NCBI RefSeq assembly: GCF_025561425.1
Contig: NZ_CP094824.1
Span: 1,054,001 to 1,118,000 of the forward strand
Length of the DNA: 64,000 bases
From: Mammaliicoccus sciuri
GTDB taxonomy: Bacteria; Bacillota; Bacilli; Staphylococcales; Staphylococcaceae
Direction: 5' to 3'
The notes under the pieces were generated by a model. That model did no database searches. It saw nothing but the letters and a program-made list of their open reading frames with translations, and was not told the origin of the DNA. The translations under genes and the position numbers were made by a program. How positions within the stretch are numbered: position 1 is the stretch's first letter; each line of letters begins with the position of its first letter. Positions 31,412-42,339 of the stretch are shown one piece after another.

Positions 31412-31967
31412 ATTTATACATATTTTTATCGGTTAATGTTTTGCCGTAAATACTCAATACAGAATCTAAGTCTGGGTAATGTTTTAACAATCGATACGTA
31501 ATAATCGCACATGCTTTAGCATCATTTAACGCATGGTGGTGACCTTTAAAATCAATATTATAATAATCCATCATTGGCGTAAGTCCATATCTATGATTGT
31601 TGACTGTTTTTCTAGCTAATATACATGAACAAAAATACGTTAATTCAGGAATTTCGATTTGGTGTTTAATGAGTGATTTAAACAATACAGTCATATCAAA
31701 TTTAGCATTATGTGCTACAACTGGTAGTGTACCGATGAAATCCATCATATATGGAAACACGACATCGAAAGTAGGTGAATTTGTCACATCAGAAGGTTTA
31801 ATTTTATGAATTTTAATATTTATATTTGAAAAATAATCTTCGGGATTCACTAATGTATAAAAAGTTTCTGTAATTTGATGATCAATTACTTTGACCATTC
31901 CAACAGAACAAATACTTTCCGGACTTCCATTTGCTGTTTCAAAATCAAGTGCTACAAATGAAGACAT
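31410..31967 (-). CDS. DnaQ-like 3'-5' exonuclease
   Basis: A 185-residue DEDDh exonuclease related to the epsilon subunit of DNA polymerase III. Exo I is FVALDFETANG (Asp and Glu at residues 8 and 10), Exo II VVAHNAKFDMTVL (about 93-105), and Exo III HHALNDAKACAII with the histidine. It has no polymerase or BRCT part, so it is a stand-alone nuclease. Start ATG at 31967 behind AAAGGAAGTG. Substrate unknown. Confidence 0.88.
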   Translation of the reverse strand: MSSFVALDFETANGSPESICSVGMVKVIDHQITETFYTLVNPEDYFSNINIKIHKIKPSDVTNSPTFDVVFPYMMDFIGTLPVVAHNAKFDMTVLFKSLIKHQIEIPELTYFCSCILARKTVNNHRYGLTPMMDYYNIDFKGHHHALNDAKACAIITYRLLKHYPDLDSVLSIYGKTLTDKNMYK

Positions 31968-32043
31968 GCCATCACTTCCTTTAGAAAGTTATTATAAACA
32001 TTTGTTGGAATAATGTAAATGATGATAGTTTGTGTTCACAATG

Positions 32044-32090
32044 AATAAAGACCATCCACCATGAGTAGCTCACGGAGATGGTCTTCATTT
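32044..32090 (-). terminator. Terminator after ferritin
   Basis: AAGACCATC / GATGGTCTT inverted repeat with a long, partly paired loop; on the minus strand the tail reads TTTATT. Confidence 0.55.
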
Positions 32091-32110
32091 AAGTATTGTA
32101 AATTTATAAA

Positions 32111-32617
32111 TTATTCAGCATCTTCATCGAAGTGACGAGAAGCTAAATCTTTTTCATAGATAAATAATGCGTTATTGTCTTCTTGAATTCTTTCTAAGTA
32201 GTCAATATGTGTTTCAAACATAGACTCTTCTTCAACTTGCTCATCTAAGAACCAGTTTAAGAATGAAATTGTAGCAAAGTCTTTTTCTTCTTTAGCAATT
32301 TCAGATAAATTATAGAATCGACGTGTAACATCTTGTTCTTGAGCTAATCCATCTTTAAATGTCTCTAATAAAGAACTGAATTCAGTCTTAGGTGCATCTA
32401 AAGCTGTGAAAATAGCTTTTTCACCACGATCGTTAATATAGTTATATATTTTCATACCATGGAAACGTTCTTCTTTAGCTTGTTGAATATAGAAGTTTGC
32501 AAATCCATCGTAACTCTTATCTGCACAATAAGCTGCCATTGCCATATATGCATGTGCTGCGTAAAATTCATGATTCAACTGATTGTTTAAAGCATCTAAA
32601 ATATTTTTAGATAACAT
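32111..32617 (-). CDS. ftnA: Non-heme ferritin
   Basis: Iron storage protein that assembles into a 24-mer and oxidises Fe(II). It has 168 residues in a four-helix bundle. Ferroxidase ligands are readable in [15 protein letters not shown] (first helix), [16 protein letters not shown] (EExxH) and the later [16 protein letters not shown]. Start ATG at 32617 follows AGGGAAG. It is monocistronic between the exonuclease and divergent murT. Confidence 0.95.
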   Translation of the reverse strand: MLSKNILDALNNQLNHEFYAAHAYMAMAAYCADKSYDGFANFYIQQAKEERFHGMKIYNYINDRGEKAIFTALDAPKTEFSSLLETFKDGLAQEQDVTRRFYNLSEIAKEEKDFATISFLNWFLDEQVEEESMFETHIDYLERIQEDNNALFIYEKDLASRHFDEDAE

Positions 32618-32657
32618 AGAAATCTTCCCTTCTATAATATTTTTAACTTACATTTTT

Positions 32658-32686
32658 ATTATACAATAACAACAAAATGAAACCAA
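32658..32686 (-). promoter_or_regulatory. Ferritin promoter
   Basis: Minus strand TTGGTT (32681-32686) and TATAAT (32658-32663) with a 17-base spacer. S. aureus ftnA is PerR-controlled, but no convincing PerR box was found here. Confidence 0.55.
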
Positions 32687-32728
32687 CGATTTGATACAGT
32701 TAAACACTTTTTTTAAAGCTTTTGAACG

Positions 32729-32737
32729 TGGTATAAT
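32729..32737 (+). promoter_or_regulatory. Extended -10 promoter of murT-gatD
   Basis: TGGTATAAT, 27 bases before the murT ATG; no good -35. Confidence 0.55.
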
Positions 32738-32763
32738 GATGTGACATAACAAGGAGGTAACGT

Positions 32764-34074
32764 ATGAAGAAGTATGTTGCGAAAAATATAGCAAAGCTAG
32801 CTCGATATGCTAGTAGAAAAGTAGGTAAACAAGGTACGGATCTTCCGGGACAAATAGCTCGAAAAATAGACCCGCTTATTTTAAGAAAGTTAGCAAATGA
32901 AGTAGATGAAATCGTGATGATTAGTGGTACGAACGGTAAAACGACGACATCGAATTTAATAGGTTATACATTAAAGAAGAACAATATTGAAATTATACAT
33001 AATACTGAAGGTGCCAATATGGCAGCAGGGATTACTTCAAGCTTTATTGTTCAATCTAATAAAAATACTAAAATTGCTGTTATAGAAATAGACGAGGGTT
33101 CTATACCAAGAGTGTTAAAAGAAATGACACCTTCTATGATGGTAGTGACAAACTTCTTTAGAGACCAAATGGATAGATTTGGTGAAATCGATACGATGGT
33201 AGATAATATCGCCAACTCAATCAAAGATAAAGGGATCAAACTATTACTGAATGCAGATGATCCTTTCGTAAGTCGATTGAAAATAGAAAGTGATGACATC
33301 GTATATTATGGTATGCAAAAAGGCATACACGACTTTGAACAAAGTACAATGGTTGAAAGTAAATATTGCCCTAATTGTGGTAGATTATTAAATTATAGTC
33401 ATATTCATTACAATCAAATTGGTCATTATACGTGTGAATGTGGATTTAATAGAGCGACTCCACAATATGAAGTGACTGCATTTAAACAAGAACCATTTAT
33501 ACATGTAGGCTTAAATGATGCATATTTTGATATGAAGATTGCTGGTGATTTTAATGTATTTAATGTCATTGCAGCTTATTCAGTATTAAAAGAATTAGGT
33601 TTAAATGATCAATCTATTAAAGCTGGATTTGAAACATATACTTCTGATAATGGGCGTATGCAATACTATAGAAATAGTAAAAAAGAAGCACTTATTAACT
33701 TAGCTAAAAACCCTGCAGGTCTGAATGCAAGTTTATCTGTTGGTGAACAAATTGATGGAGAAAAAGTTTATTTAATCAGTTTGAATGATAACGGCGCAGA
33801 TGGAAGAGATATTTCATGGATTTATGATGCAGACTTTGAAAAATTATCTAGACAGAATATCAAAACCATCATCTGTACAGGACAAAGAGCTGAAGAATTA
33901 GCATTAAGACTGAAATATGCTGAAGTTGAAGCGGAAGTTATTATAGAACATTCAATAGAAAAGGCAACGGTACTATCAATGACATACAGTCAATTTACAG
34001 TTGCAATTCCAAACTATACATCTTTATCACCAATGCATCGAACATTGAATAAAGCCTTCAAGGAGGAAGCATAA
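32764..34074 (+). CDS. murT: Lipid II isoglutaminyl synthase, subunit MurT
   Basis: Mur-ligase-like subunit that, with GatD, amidates the D-glutamate of lipid II to D-isoglutamine. It has 436 residues. ATP site [13 protein letters not shown] is at about residue 57-69. A zinc ribbon CPNCGRLL...CECG (about 202-225) is inserted in the middle domain, as in MurT. The C-terminal DUF1727 domain follows. The stop overlaps the gatD start by one base, fitting a fixed two-subunit complex. Confidence 0.95.
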   Translation: MKKYVAKNIAKLARYASRKVGKQGTDLPGQIARKIDPLILRKLANEVDEIVMISGTNGKTTTSNLIGYTLKKNNIEIIHNTEGANMAAGITSSFIVQSNKNTKIAVIEIDEGSIPRVLKEMTPSMMVVTNFFRDQMDRFGEIDTMVDNIANSIKDKGIKLLLNADDPFVSRLKIESDDIVYYGMQKGIHDFEQSTMVESKYCPNCGRLLNYSHIHYNQIGHYTCECGFNRATPQYEVTAFKQEPFIHVGLNDAYFDMKIAGDFNVFNVIAAYSVLKELGLNDQSIKAGFETYTSDNGRMQYYRNSKKEALINLAKNPAGLNASLSVGEQIDGEKVYLISLNDNGADGRDISWIYDADFEKLSRQNIKTIICTGQRAEELALRLKYAEVEAEVIIEHSIEKATVLSMTYSQFTVAIPNYTSLSPMHRTLNKAFKEEA

Positions 34075-34796
34075 TGTCAGCAATAAAAATATTTCATTTT
34101 ATGCCAGATAAATTAAATTTATACGGCGATATTGGCAATATTATTGCACTGAAACAACGTGCGAAATGGCGTAATATAGAAGTAGAAGTAATAGATATAA
34201 CAGATACTGATCAATTAAGTTTAGATGATTGTGACATTTTCTTTATTGGCGGTGGAAGTGATAGAGAACAAAGTTTAGCAACAGAACAATTAAAGAAAAT
34301 TAAAACACAACTCAAAGATGCAATTGAAGACGGCATGCCAACCTTAACAATATGTGGAGGCTATCAATTTTTAGGATCTGAATATGTAACACCAGATGGA
34401 ACAAGATTAGAAGGTTTAAACATTCTTGATATTTATACAGAATCTAAGAAAGACCGTCTAATAGGAGATATTGTCATTGAATCAGAAACATTTGGACAAA
34501 TCGTCGGTTTTGAGAATCATGGAGGTAGAACATATCACGAATATCCTACATTAGGTAAAGTCGTTGATGGTTATGGTAACAATGATACAGATAAGAAAGA
34601 AGGTATCCATTATAAGAATTTATTAGGTACATATTTACATGGACCAATATTACCTAAAAACCATGAAATCACGGATTACTTATTAAAACAAGCATGTATC
34701 CGAAAAGGTATAACATTCGAACCAGAACAACTAGACAATACAGTTGAAGAAGCGGCAAAACAAGCTATTATAAAACGATTGTTAAAAGCAAAATAA
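34074..34796 (+). CDS. gatD: Lipid II isoglutaminyl synthase, glutaminase subunit GatD
   Basis: Class I glutamine amidotransferase that supplies ammonia to MurT. It has 240 residues. The nucleophile is Cys94 in [11 protein letters not shown] and the histidine is in GTYLHGPIL (about 189). The early [10 protein letters not shown] block is typical of the CobB/CobQ-like group. Overlaps murT; terminator follows. Confidence 0.95.
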   Translation: MSAIKIFHFMPDKLNLYGDIGNIIALKQRAKWRNIEVEVIDITDTDQLSLDDCDIFFIGGGSDREQSLATEQLKKIKTQLKDAIEDGMPTLTICGGYQFLGSEYVTPDGTRLEGLNILDIYTESKKDRLIGDIVIESETFGQIVGFENHGGRTYHEYPTLGKVVDGYGNNDTDKKEGIHYKNLLGTYLHGPILPKNHEITDYLLKQACIRKGITFEPEQLDNTVEEAAKQAIIKRLLKAK

Positions 34797-34797
34797 T

Positions 34798-34838
34798 AAA
34801 AGCGGCTGGGACATATTTTAATGTCCTAGCCGCTTTAC
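34798..34838. terminator. Terminator between gatD and the convergent ArAE gene
   Basis: AAAGCGGCTGGGACAT / ATGTCCTAGCCGCTTT with one mismatch; usable from both sides, with tails of modest T content. Confidence 0.75.
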
Positions 34839-34853
34839 TATGTTTTATCTTAG

Positions 34854-35849
34854 TTATTTTGTTAATCTTGAATATCTATCGTTTAAAATTTTATTAATCA
34901 TGAGTATTTCATAAATAATGTGACTTTTTATTTGGTTTTCATCAAATTCATTCAGTCCTTTAACACTATTTTTTAATGTGGATGCTGCATTTTTTTGTTT
35001 TTTATATTCATTTGCTTTTATTAAATGTTCATAGGATTTAATGAAATTTGAGATTGCTGTGCGTTCTTTCACCGTAAAGACGATGTGCGTATTCTCTGGC
35101 AAATATACTAAGTTTAATAAATGTGCTTTTAGTAGTCGGTTAATGTGATATTTCATTTCGACTTTTCTAATGTGAGATTTAGATTCTTTCTTTGCTCTAT
35201 GGTAATTGTATTCTTCTTTTTGGTATTTTATAAGTTGTTCAATTTTAGTAGCTTGTTGTTCCAATGCTGATACTTTTTTCATGGATAGGGTAGATTCATA
35301 TTCACCTAATAAAAGTTCTTTAAGTCTAGCTATGTATATTTCCAATATACTTTGATCCATCTTATGATTGATGTCTTCTATTTGATTTATATATTTAGGT
35401 GGCAAAATAATGAAGTTGACGATGCCTGCTGTTGCAAGACCAATTGTAGTCGTCGCTAGACGTGACACGAAATTATATACAAATGCTTCATGGATAACAG
35501 GAACCATTGCGACAGCTGTAATGGCAGCTACCAACATACCATCAAATAATTTAAGCTTATAACATACTAAAATTGTTACGGTTGCTGCTAATGAATAACT
35601 TAAAGGTGATTCCCCAAAAAAGTATGTACTAATAACGGCTATAAATGCACCGAGTATAGAAGCAGGGAACCTCACAAATGCTTTCTTTAAGGATGCTTTA
35701 GCTGTAGGTTCAATTGTCACAATAGATGTGATAACCGCAAATATAGGATTTAAATTTAAAGACATACATATTAAACCTGTTAAAAATGTTGCTAATCCAG
35801 TTTTAATAATTCTTGCACCGATAATTCGAGATAACCAATTTTCTTTCAT
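34854..35849 (-). CDS. Aromatic acid exporter (ArAE/FUSC-like) family protein, copy 1
   Basis: About 331 residues. The N-terminal 150 hold five to six membrane helices (ARIIKTGLATFLTGLICMSL, then SIVTIEPTAKASLKKAFVR, typical of DUF939/ArAE). The C-terminal half is a cytoplasmic helical domain rich in Lys and Glu. The substrate is unknown. ATG at 35849 follows GGAG at good distance; the TTG two codons upstream is rejected. A longer paralogue lies at 61775-62869. Confidence 0.82.
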   Translation of the reverse strand: MKENWLSRIIGARIIKTGLATFLTGLICMSLNLNPIFAVITSIVTIEPTAKASLKKAFVRFPASILGAFIAVISTYFFGESPLSYSLAATVTILVCYKLKLFDGMLVAAITAVAMVPVIHEAFVYNFVSRLATTTIGLATAGIVNFIILPPKYINQIEDINHKMDQSILEIYIARLKELLLGEYESTLSMKKVSALEQQATKIEQLIKYQKEEYNYHRAKKESKSHIRKVEMKYHINRLLKAHLLNLVYLPENTHIVFTVKERTAISNFIKSYEHLIKANEYKKQKNAASTLKNSVKGLNEFDENQIKSHIIYEILMINKILNDRYSRLTK

Positions 35850-35945
35850 ATTCAAAACTCCGAAATCATTTTTTTATAGTATAACATGCATTTTCTGATA
35901 TAATGATAAACGACAAAAAAATTTAAAAGAAAGAACGGGATTTAA

Positions 35946-36701
<756 letters not shown>

Positions 36702-36710
36702 AAATATAAG

Positions 36711-36768
36711 AGGAGTGGATAGAATTGATTAAACATACAAGATTCTATACTACTCCTTTTTATTTTTC
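36711..36768 (+). terminator. Terminator after map
   Basis: AGGAGTGGATAGAAT pairs with ATTCTATACTACTCCT, nearly perfect, followed by TTTTTATTTTT. Confidence 0.85.
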
Positions 36769-36771
36769 TAA

Positions 36772-36836
36772 GACTAAGGTCCTATTGAAAATTCAATCCT
36801 AGGTCCATTTTTAGATTTGAAATAACATTTTATAAT
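36772..36836 (+). promoter_or_regulatory. Promoter and possible VraR operator of the vra operon
   Basis: TATAAT at 36831-36836 lies 31 bases before the first gene. Upstream, GACTAAGGTC and the imperfect palindrome CTATTGAA-AA-TTCAATCCTAG (36782-36802) stand out in the place where autoregulated vra promoters bind VraR. Binding is inference. Confidence 0.4.
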
Positions 36837-36867
36837 AGAGTCTAATATGACAGAAGTAGGTGATTCT

Positions 36868-37257
36868 ATGTTTAATGTTGTTTCAGATCAATTAAAGCAA
36901 TTAATTCTTGTTTCGTATTATGAAAGTTTAGATACATGTGCTAAACGCTTAGATGTTAAAATTAAAGCTATGAAACAGTACATCACGTATCTCGAAGAAA
37001 AACGTTGTCAATTAAGTAAATTAATTGATAAATATACTTTAGAATTAGACAATAAGTATATGGACAAGATAGAAGATTTTAAAATTAAATGTGCTAAGAA
37101 ATTAGAAGATCATGATTTACAATGGTTACAAAAGGAAATTAATATGTTAGAAAGTGAATTAGCGAAAATTGACGAAGCTATGAAAAGTACTTTAGATAAA
37201 ATTGCTGATACTATAGCTGAGCGTACGATGCTTACTCAGATGAATTCACTTCTCTAA
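36868..37257 (+). CDS. First gene of the vra operon, coiled-coil protein
   Basis: About 129 residues, mainly helical with heptad-like stretches (EEKRCQLSKLIDKYTLELDN and QKEINMLESELAKIDEAMKS). Neither a signal peptide nor a membrane segment is visible. It corresponds to the small gene (orf1/vraU) I recall before yvqF/vraT in S. aureus; its function is unknown. ATG at 36868 follows AGGTG; ATG at 36847 has no good ribosome site. Twelve bases separate it from vraT. Confidence 0.75.
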   Translation: MFNVVSDQLKQLILVSYYESLDTCAKRLDVKIKAMKQYITYLEEKRCQLSKLIDKYTLELDNKYMDKIEDFKIKCAKKLEDHDLQWLQKEINMLESELAKIDEAMKSTLDKIADTIAERTMLTQMNSLL

Positions 37258-37269
37258 AAAAGGAGTGGT

Positions 37270-37983
37270 ATGTTGAAGAATAAATTTATATCAACTGAAT
37301 TGTTGATCGTATTATCTGTATTGATTTTGTTATCAAACATTTACTATATTTTCTTTGAGAAAATAGGCTTATTACTCGTTGTTGTAATGGGTACGATATT
37401 TATATATATAGGATATTTATATTTTCATAAATTACGGGGATTAATTATATTTTGGATAGGCGCCATTTTAATGATTTATGCATTACTTTCTAATCCATAC
37501 ATGCTTGCCATTTTATTTTTATTCTTAGTATTTTTAGTTATTAGATATCTTCTATATCGTAAGAAACCATTAAGAGTAGAACATGTCGATCAAACATCAA
37601 ATGAAAATATTAACGAATCATTTATAAAACAGCGATGGTTCTCCCCACAAAAGGCACCACACTATATTTATAAATGGGAAGATATACAAATTCAACAAGC
37701 AATTGGAGATATTGAATTAGATTTATCTTTAGCTGCTAATTTATCTGAGCATAATGTTATTGTCGTGAGACAATATATTGGAAAGACACAAGTTATAGTG
37801 CCATATAATTACCATGTACATGTACATATAACTGCTTTATATGGCAGATTATATATGAATGATCAAGTGTACAGAGTGAAAAATGAAACAGTACATTATG
37901 AGGAAAATAGTCATAAAAATTCTTTTAAAGTTAATATATTCTTCTCAACATTTATGGGAGATGTTGAGGTGATTTATCGATGA
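37270..37983 (+). CDS. vraT: VraT/YvqF (LiaF-like) cell-wall stress membrane protein
   Basis: 237 residues: four hydrophobic segments in the first 95, a linker, then the LiaF-like C-terminal domain ([37 protein letters not shown] is spread over about 140-180). In S. aureus VraT is needed for full VraS signalling; the B. subtilis homologue LiaF inhibits LiaS. The start here is TTG or ATG at 37270, within AGGAGTGGTATG. It overlaps vraS by four bases. Confidence 0.88.
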   Translation: MLKNKFISTELLIVLSVLILLSNIYYIFFEKIGLLLVVVMGTIFIYIGYLYFHKLRGLIIFWIGAILMIYALLSNPYMLAILFLFLVFLVIRYLLYRKKPLRVEHVDQTSNENINESFIKQRWFSPQKAPHYIYKWEDIQIQQAIGDIELDLSLAANLSEHNVIVVRQYIGKTQVIVPYNYHVHVHITALYGRLYMNDQVYRVKNETVHYEENSHKNSFKVNIFFSTFMGDVEVIYR

Positions 37984-39023
37984 ATAACTACACGAGAATT
38001 ATAGGGTCAATGCTTATTCTTGTTTATACAATTGTCGGCATTTTATTTTTCTTAGACCGAATTTTTATTAATATTATATATTTTCAAGGTTTATTTTACA
38101 CTCAAATATTAGGTGTACCAGCATTTCTGTTTATCAATATTGTAGTGATTTTACTATGTATCATAATAGGGACAGCAGTAGCTTACAAAATTAATCAACA
38201 GCATCATTGGATTAAAGAACAAATCGAAAGATCTTTTCAAGGAGAAATGTTAGGTGTGAATCACCATGAAATTGATTTGCACAAAGAAACATTAGAAATT
38301 TATCAAACATTAATTCCTTTGCACGAAGAACTATACACGTTGAGATTAAAGTCTCAACAAATTATTAATGAATCGTATCAAATGCAAGATCCCGTCGTTA
38401 AAAAAATCATAGAAGATGAGCGACAAAGATTAGCAAGAGAATTACATGACTCAGTAAGTCAGCAATTATTTGCGGCAAGTATGATGTTATCTGCAATTAA
38501 ATCATCAGAATTAAAAGAGCCATTAGCTAAACAAGTAGACTTATTAGAAAAAATGATACAAGATTCGCAATTAGAAATGCGTGCTTTATTATTACATTTA
38601 AGACCTTTAGGATTAAAAAATAAATCTCTTGGTGAAGGTATTAAAGATTTAGTAGTCGACTTGAAACAAAAAATACCAATGAAAGTTGTTTATGATATAG
38701 AAGATATAGAAATAGCCAAAGGTACGGAAGACCATCTATTCCGTATAACTCAAGAAGCCATATCTAATACGTTACGTCATTCTAAAGGTACAAAAGTTTC
38801 AATAGAGTTAATAGATACGAATGATTATGTTATATTACGTATACAAGATGACGGTGTAGGTTTTGACACATCTAAAAGAGATCCACAGAGTTATGGGCTA
38901 AATACTATGAACGAACGAGCATTAGAAATTGGAGCCACTCTCAATATTATTTCAATGCCTGAATCGGGAACGCGTATTGAAGTTAAGGTACCAAATAATA
39001 AGGAGGAACAATATGACAATTAG
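37980..39023 (+). CDS. vraS: Sensor histidine kinase VraS
   Basis: Senses cell-wall damage and phosphorylates VraR. It has 347 residues: two membrane helices (about 10-30 and 42-66), then a HisKA_3 domain with the phosphorylated histidine in [11 protein letters not shown] (His156, the same number as in S. aureus). The HATPase region follows with [18 protein letters not shown] (N box) and IQDDGVGFD. Short extracellular loop, as in intramembrane-sensing kinases. Overlaps vraT by four bases and vraR by eleven. Confidence 0.95.
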   Translation: MNNYTRIIGSMLILVYTIVGILFFLDRIFINIIYFQGLFYTQILGVPAFLFINIVVILLCIIIGTAVAYKINQQHHWIKEQIERSFQGEMLGVNHHEIDLHKETLEIYQTLIPLHEELYTLRLKSQQIINESYQMQDPVVKKIIEDERQRLARELHDSVSQQLFAASMMLSAIKSSELKEPLAKQVDLLEKMIQDSQLEMRALLLHLRPLGLKNKSLGEGIKDLVVDLKQKIPMKVVYDIEDIEIAKGTEDHLFRITQEAISNTLRHSKGTKVSIELIDTNDYVILRIQDDGVGFDTSKRDPQSYGLNTMNERALEIGATLNIISMPESGTRIEVKVPNNKEEQYDN

Positions 39024-39642
39024 AGTATTATTTGTAGATGATCATGAAATGGTTCGAATCGGAATTTCTAGTTATTTATCTACACAAGAAGATATTTCCG
39101 TCATAGGAGAAGCAGCATCAGGAAGAGAAGGTATTGAAAAAGCTGAAGAATTAGAACCCGATGTCATTTTAATGGATTTAGTGATGGATGATATGAATGG
39201 TATAGAAGCAACACAACATATAAAAAAGCATCAACCAAGTGTTAAAATCGTCATGTTAACAAGTTTCATTGAAGATAATGAAGTCTACCAAGCCTTAGAT
39301 GCAGGTGTTGATAGTTATATATTAAAGACGACTTCTGCAGATGATATCGCAAATGCGATACGTAAGACGTACAACAAAGAGTCTATTTTTGAACCAGAAG
39401 TACTTGTAAAAATGAGAAATAGAATGAACCAGAAAGCTGAATTATTCGAAATGTTGACTGAACGTGAAATGGAAATATTATTATTAATCGCTAAAGGTTA
39501 TTCAAACCAAGAAATAGCAAGTGCTTCACATATTACGATTAAGACAGTTAAAACGCACGTTAGTAATATATTAAGTAAATTAGAAGTACAAGATAGAACA
39601 CAGGCTGTTATATACGCCTTTCAACATAATTTAATATCATAA
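39013..39642 (+). CDS. vraR: Response regulator VraR
   Basis: 209 residues, identical in length to the S. aureus protein as I recall it. Receiver domain with acidic pocket DDHE (9-12), phosphorylated Asp55 ([10 protein letters not shown]), Thr and Lys positions in MLTSF and ILKTTS. A LuxR/NarL-type helix-turn-helix follows ([22 protein letters not shown] then [17 protein letters not shown]). The frame is open upstream into vraS, but AGGAGGAACAATATG fixes the start at 39013. It activates cell-wall genes such as sgtB and pbp2 in S. aureus. Confidence 0.95.
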   Translation: MTIRVLFVDDHEMVRIGISSYLSTQEDISVIGEAASGREGIEKAEELEPDVILMDLVMDDMNGIEATQHIKKHQPSVKIVMLTSFIEDNEVYQALDAGVDSYILKTTSADDIANAIRKTYNKESIFEPEVLVKMRNRMNQKAELFEMLTEREMEILLLIAKGYSNQEIASASHITIKTVKTHVSNILSKLEVQDRTQAVIYAFQHNLIS

Positions 39643-39687
39643 TAAAAGAAGTTGAGCTTCCAGAAAGGAGCTCAACTTCTTTTATTT
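39641..39687. terminator. Bidirectional terminator between vraR and the carbonic anhydrase gene
   Basis: AATAAAAGAAGTTGAGCT pairs with AGCTCAACTTCTTTTATT around a ten-base loop. Confidence 0.9.
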
Positions 39688-40251
39688 AGTAAATTCATAT
39701 CCATTTTGTATAACTTCTAAATCACCATTATGTGGATCAATAACGAGTCCATGTATCGGAACAGATTGATCAAATAATGGATGGTTATATACTTTTTGTA
39801 TATTTGTTTGAACATTTTCAGTTACATCATCAAATCCTCTTAAGAATTGATGAATATTAATACCTGAATGTTCGATTGTGTTAAGTGTATCATCTGTGAT
39901 ACCACGACTTTTCATAGTATCTATTACTGAATCAACATCTAAATTCCCCATTCCACAGTCTTTATGACCCATGATAATGATTTCTTCAGCACCAAGTGCA
40001 TAAATCGCTACTAATAAACTTCGCATTGTAGAACCATATGGATGAGAAATTGTTGCGCCAGCATTTTTAACAACTTTGATATCGCCATTTTTAAAGCCTA
40101 ATGCACGCGTAGAAAGTTCTGTTAATCGTGTATCCATACACGTGAGCAATACTGCTTTAGCGTTAGGTGTCTTTGTTGTTATAAGATTTTCATATTCCTT
40201 ATTTTCTATAAAAGCTGCATTATATTCTAAAATATCATTCAATAGAGGCAT
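39682..40251 (-). CDS. Beta-class carbonic anhydrase
   Basis: Interconverts CO2 and bicarbonate. It has 189 residues. Zinc ligands sit in LTCMDTR (Cys, with the Asp-Arg pair) and GHKDCGMG (His and Cys). The short form resembles B. subtilis YtiB. The start ATG at 40251 lies inside the end of the upstream gene (overlap 17 bases), so the two are co-transcribed leftward. Confidence 0.9.
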   Translation of the reverse strand: MPLLNDILEYNAAFIENKEYENLITTKTPNAKAVLLTCMDTRLTELSTRALGFKNGDIKVVKNAGATISHPYGSTMRSLLVAIYALGAEEIIIMGHKDCGMGNLDVDSVIDTMKSRGITDDTLNTIEHSGINIHQFLRGFDDVTENVQTNIQKVYNHPLFDQSVPIHGLVIDPHNGDLEVIQNGYEFTK

Positions 40252-41302
40252 TAGTCATATCACCGTTTTCTGTTAAGTTATTAAATGCTTGTTCTTCTAG
40301 TGATCCATTTTTAAGCATTTTCTTCTGATGTAGTACTGCGTTTATTTCTGCACCGATGATAATAATTAATCCTGTTAAGAATAACCAAATCATGAGTACG
40401 ATAATACCTCCGATACTACCATATGTTTTAGAGTAGTTAGCGAAATTATTAACATATACACCAAATAATGCACTTGAACCTAACCATGCAATTGTTGTAA
40501 AAGTTGCACCAGGAACAACTGATAATAATTTAATTTTGATGTTTGGTGCAAGTGTATAAAGTGTGATAAATACGATAAATGTCACAATTAATGGTAGTAC
40601 GACTTTAATTAAACTAAATATCCAACGTAATTCAGATTCTAATCCTAAAGGACCAAATAATAAATTGCCGATTTGTTGACCAAATATAGGTAGTGCTATT
40701 GCAATACCGAATACAACAACCATAATAACTGTGAAGAAGACACTCATGATTTTAAGAATGATAGCATTTCTTCCATCTTCAACATCATAAGCGACATTAA
40801 ATGCGTTCATTAAAGCAGTCATACCATTTGATGCAGACCATAATGCTGCGATTAAACCGAATGAGAATAAGCCACCACTAGCATTATTCATAACGTCATC
40901 AATTATGCCAGTAATTAAGTTTGCCGTATCACCAGGTGCATTCTCTGATATCATATTTGTAATTGTATCAGGATTGACTTGGAATAGCGGTATCAACGTT
41001 AACACAAATATTAGAGTAGGGAATAACGCAAGTAAGAAGTAATATGAAAGCTGTGCTGCAAGTCCTGTAGCATTATCCTTACCGATTCTGTAAATTAAAG
41101 TTGATAAAATATTACCGTCTTTCGTAAATTTAGCTGGCTTATTAATCTTTGAAACATAAAATATTTGGTTATCTTTCTTTGGTGTCTTAGATTCAAATTT
41201 TTGTGGTGGAATATAATATTCTTTCTTAATAGACTTTTTTTGTTCGTCTTTAAAGTTTTTAGCTTGTTCTAAAAATTTTGAGCTCGATTTATCATTTCCC
41301 AT
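40235..41302 (-). CDS. YihY/BrkB family membrane protein
   Basis: 355 residues: a charged N-terminal tail (1-70), then six or so membrane helices (GLAAQLSYYFLLALFPTLIF, IAALWSASNGMTALMNAFNVAYDVEDGRN, YGSIGGIIVLMIWLFLTGLIIIIGAEINAVL). These are hallmark BrkB stretches. Early proposals of RNase BN activity are not supported; transport is suspected. Start ATG follows AGGAGAA. Overlaps the carbonic anhydrase gene. Confidence 0.88.
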   Translation of the reverse strand: MGNDKSSSKFLEQAKNFKDEQKKSIKKEYYIPPQKFESKTPKKDNQIFYVSKINKPAKFTKDGNILSTLIYRIGKDNATGLAAQLSYYFLLALFPTLIFVLTLIPLFQVNPDTITNMISENAPGDTANLITGIIDDVMNNASGGLFSFGLIAALWSASNGMTALMNAFNVAYDVEDGRNAIILKIMSVFFTVIMVVVFGIAIALPIFGQQIGNLLFGPLGLESELRWIFSLIKVVLPLIVTFIVFITLYTLAPNIKIKLLSVVPGATFTTIAWLGSSALFGVYVNNFANYSKTYGSIGGIIVLMIWLFLTGLIIIIGAEINAVLHQKKMLKNGSLEEQAFNNLTENGDMTNASIE

Positions 41303-41330
41303 ATAAATTCTCCTAATTTAATATGATGTT

Positions 41331-41366
41331 AAAAAAGACTAGGTTAGATGAATAAGCCTAGTCTTT
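41331..41366 (-). terminator. Terminator after the YtxH-like gene
   Basis: AAAGACTAGG / CCTAGTCTTT with a 13-base loop; on the minus strand TTTTTT follows. Confidence 0.85.
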
Positions 41367-41374
41367 AATATAAA

Positions 41375-41674
41375 TTATGAATGGTTTGAACCTGAGATTT
41401 GTCTTTGATTCTTTTTCTCAATGAATGTATCTTTAGCATCCATAATTGATTGTTCTAATTCTGGATTTTTACGACGAATTTCTTCGATTACATCTTTCCA
41501 GTATAGAACTTCATCTTTAATTTGATCTAATTTAGAAGGTTCTCTTGAAGTGTTGCCTTCTTTAATGTTTTGCACTTGGTTTGATAACGATTGGCGAGTG
41601 TTTTTATCAGCTAATGCAATAATTGCGCCAATTGTACCACCTATTAAAATAGCAGGAACTAATTTGTTTTGCAT
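41375..41674 (-). CDS. YtxH domain-containing protein
   Basis: 99 residues: one N-terminal membrane helix (LVPAILIGGTIGAIIALADK) followed by a charged helical tail, the YtxH plan. These small envelope-linked proteins are often stress-induced; no biochemical role is known. Start ATG follows AAAGGGG. It precedes the BrkB gene on the same strand, with a terminator between. Confidence 0.75.
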   Translation of the reverse strand: MQNKLVPAILIGGTIGAIIALADKNTRQSLSNQVQNIKEGNTSREPSKLDQIKDEVLYWKDVIEEIRRKNPELEQSIMDAKDTFIEKKNQRQISGSNHS

Positions 41675-41836
41675 AATGTTTTTCCCCTTTCAAGAATATA
41701 ACTTTAAATTAACATTGACCTACATATCATATCACATATGGATCTCAAATTAGAGAATATAGGCGTTAATAAATGTTATAAATATCACTAATGTTGTTTA
41801 TTCCCATAAATTTAGAGATATAAACACAATTGTAGT

Positions 41837-42202
41837 TTATAATAGTGCATTAGACAATAGCTTTTCAAAAGGCATAATATCTAAATTTCTGCCTATTTTA
41901 ATTTTAAAATGTCCAGCTCTCGTCCATAATGTGATTTCACCGTTTAAATCAAGTAGTTTACCAGCATTCTCAGTAGACCATATCAGTATAATGTTATAAG
42001 GTATAGAGTAAGTTTCTATTTTCTTACCGGTGATACCTTGCATATCTCGAATGATAATTCGTTTGTTTGTAAATACGGCAGTATCTCTGAACGTCTTAAA
42101 AGCACTATATGCTTCTTCGCCATCAACGAGATATTGCGAAATATTATCTGGAACTGCAACTTGTTCGAAAAGCGTCCATGAAAGTATATCTTGAACAGCC
42201 AC
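41837..42202 (-). CDS. Bacterial PH-domain protein
   Basis: About 121 residues of a bPH domain (YSAFKTFRDTAVFTNKRIIIRDMQGITGKKIETYSIPY, split around residues 35-75, then EITLWTRAGHFKIKIG). Known homologues (YvbH/YyaB-like PF08000) lack a defined role. Start is likely GTG at 42202, eight bases after GAGGAG; the GTG at 42211 overlaps that site. It is a single leftward gene. Confidence 0.75.
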   Translation of the reverse strand: MAVQDILSWTLFEQVAVPDNISQYLVDGEEAYSAFKTFRDTAVFTNKRIIIRDMQGITGKKIETYSIPYNIILIWSTENAGKLLDLNGEITLWTRAGHFKIKIGRNLDIMPFEKLLSNALL

Positions 42203-42339
42203 TAGAATCACTCCTCACCTTATAATTCATGTTTATTGTATAAAATATTTATATAAATTGTAAAGTGAATATATAAGTTTGATAGTTTTAATTATAATTA
42301 CTTTTTGCTAAACTAAATTTTGAAAGGATGATAAAAAAT

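Noticed and set aside
32640-32680. PerR or Fur box at the ferritin promoter
   Set aside because: TTATTGTATAATAA is only weakly palindromic and is mostly the -10 hexamer itself.
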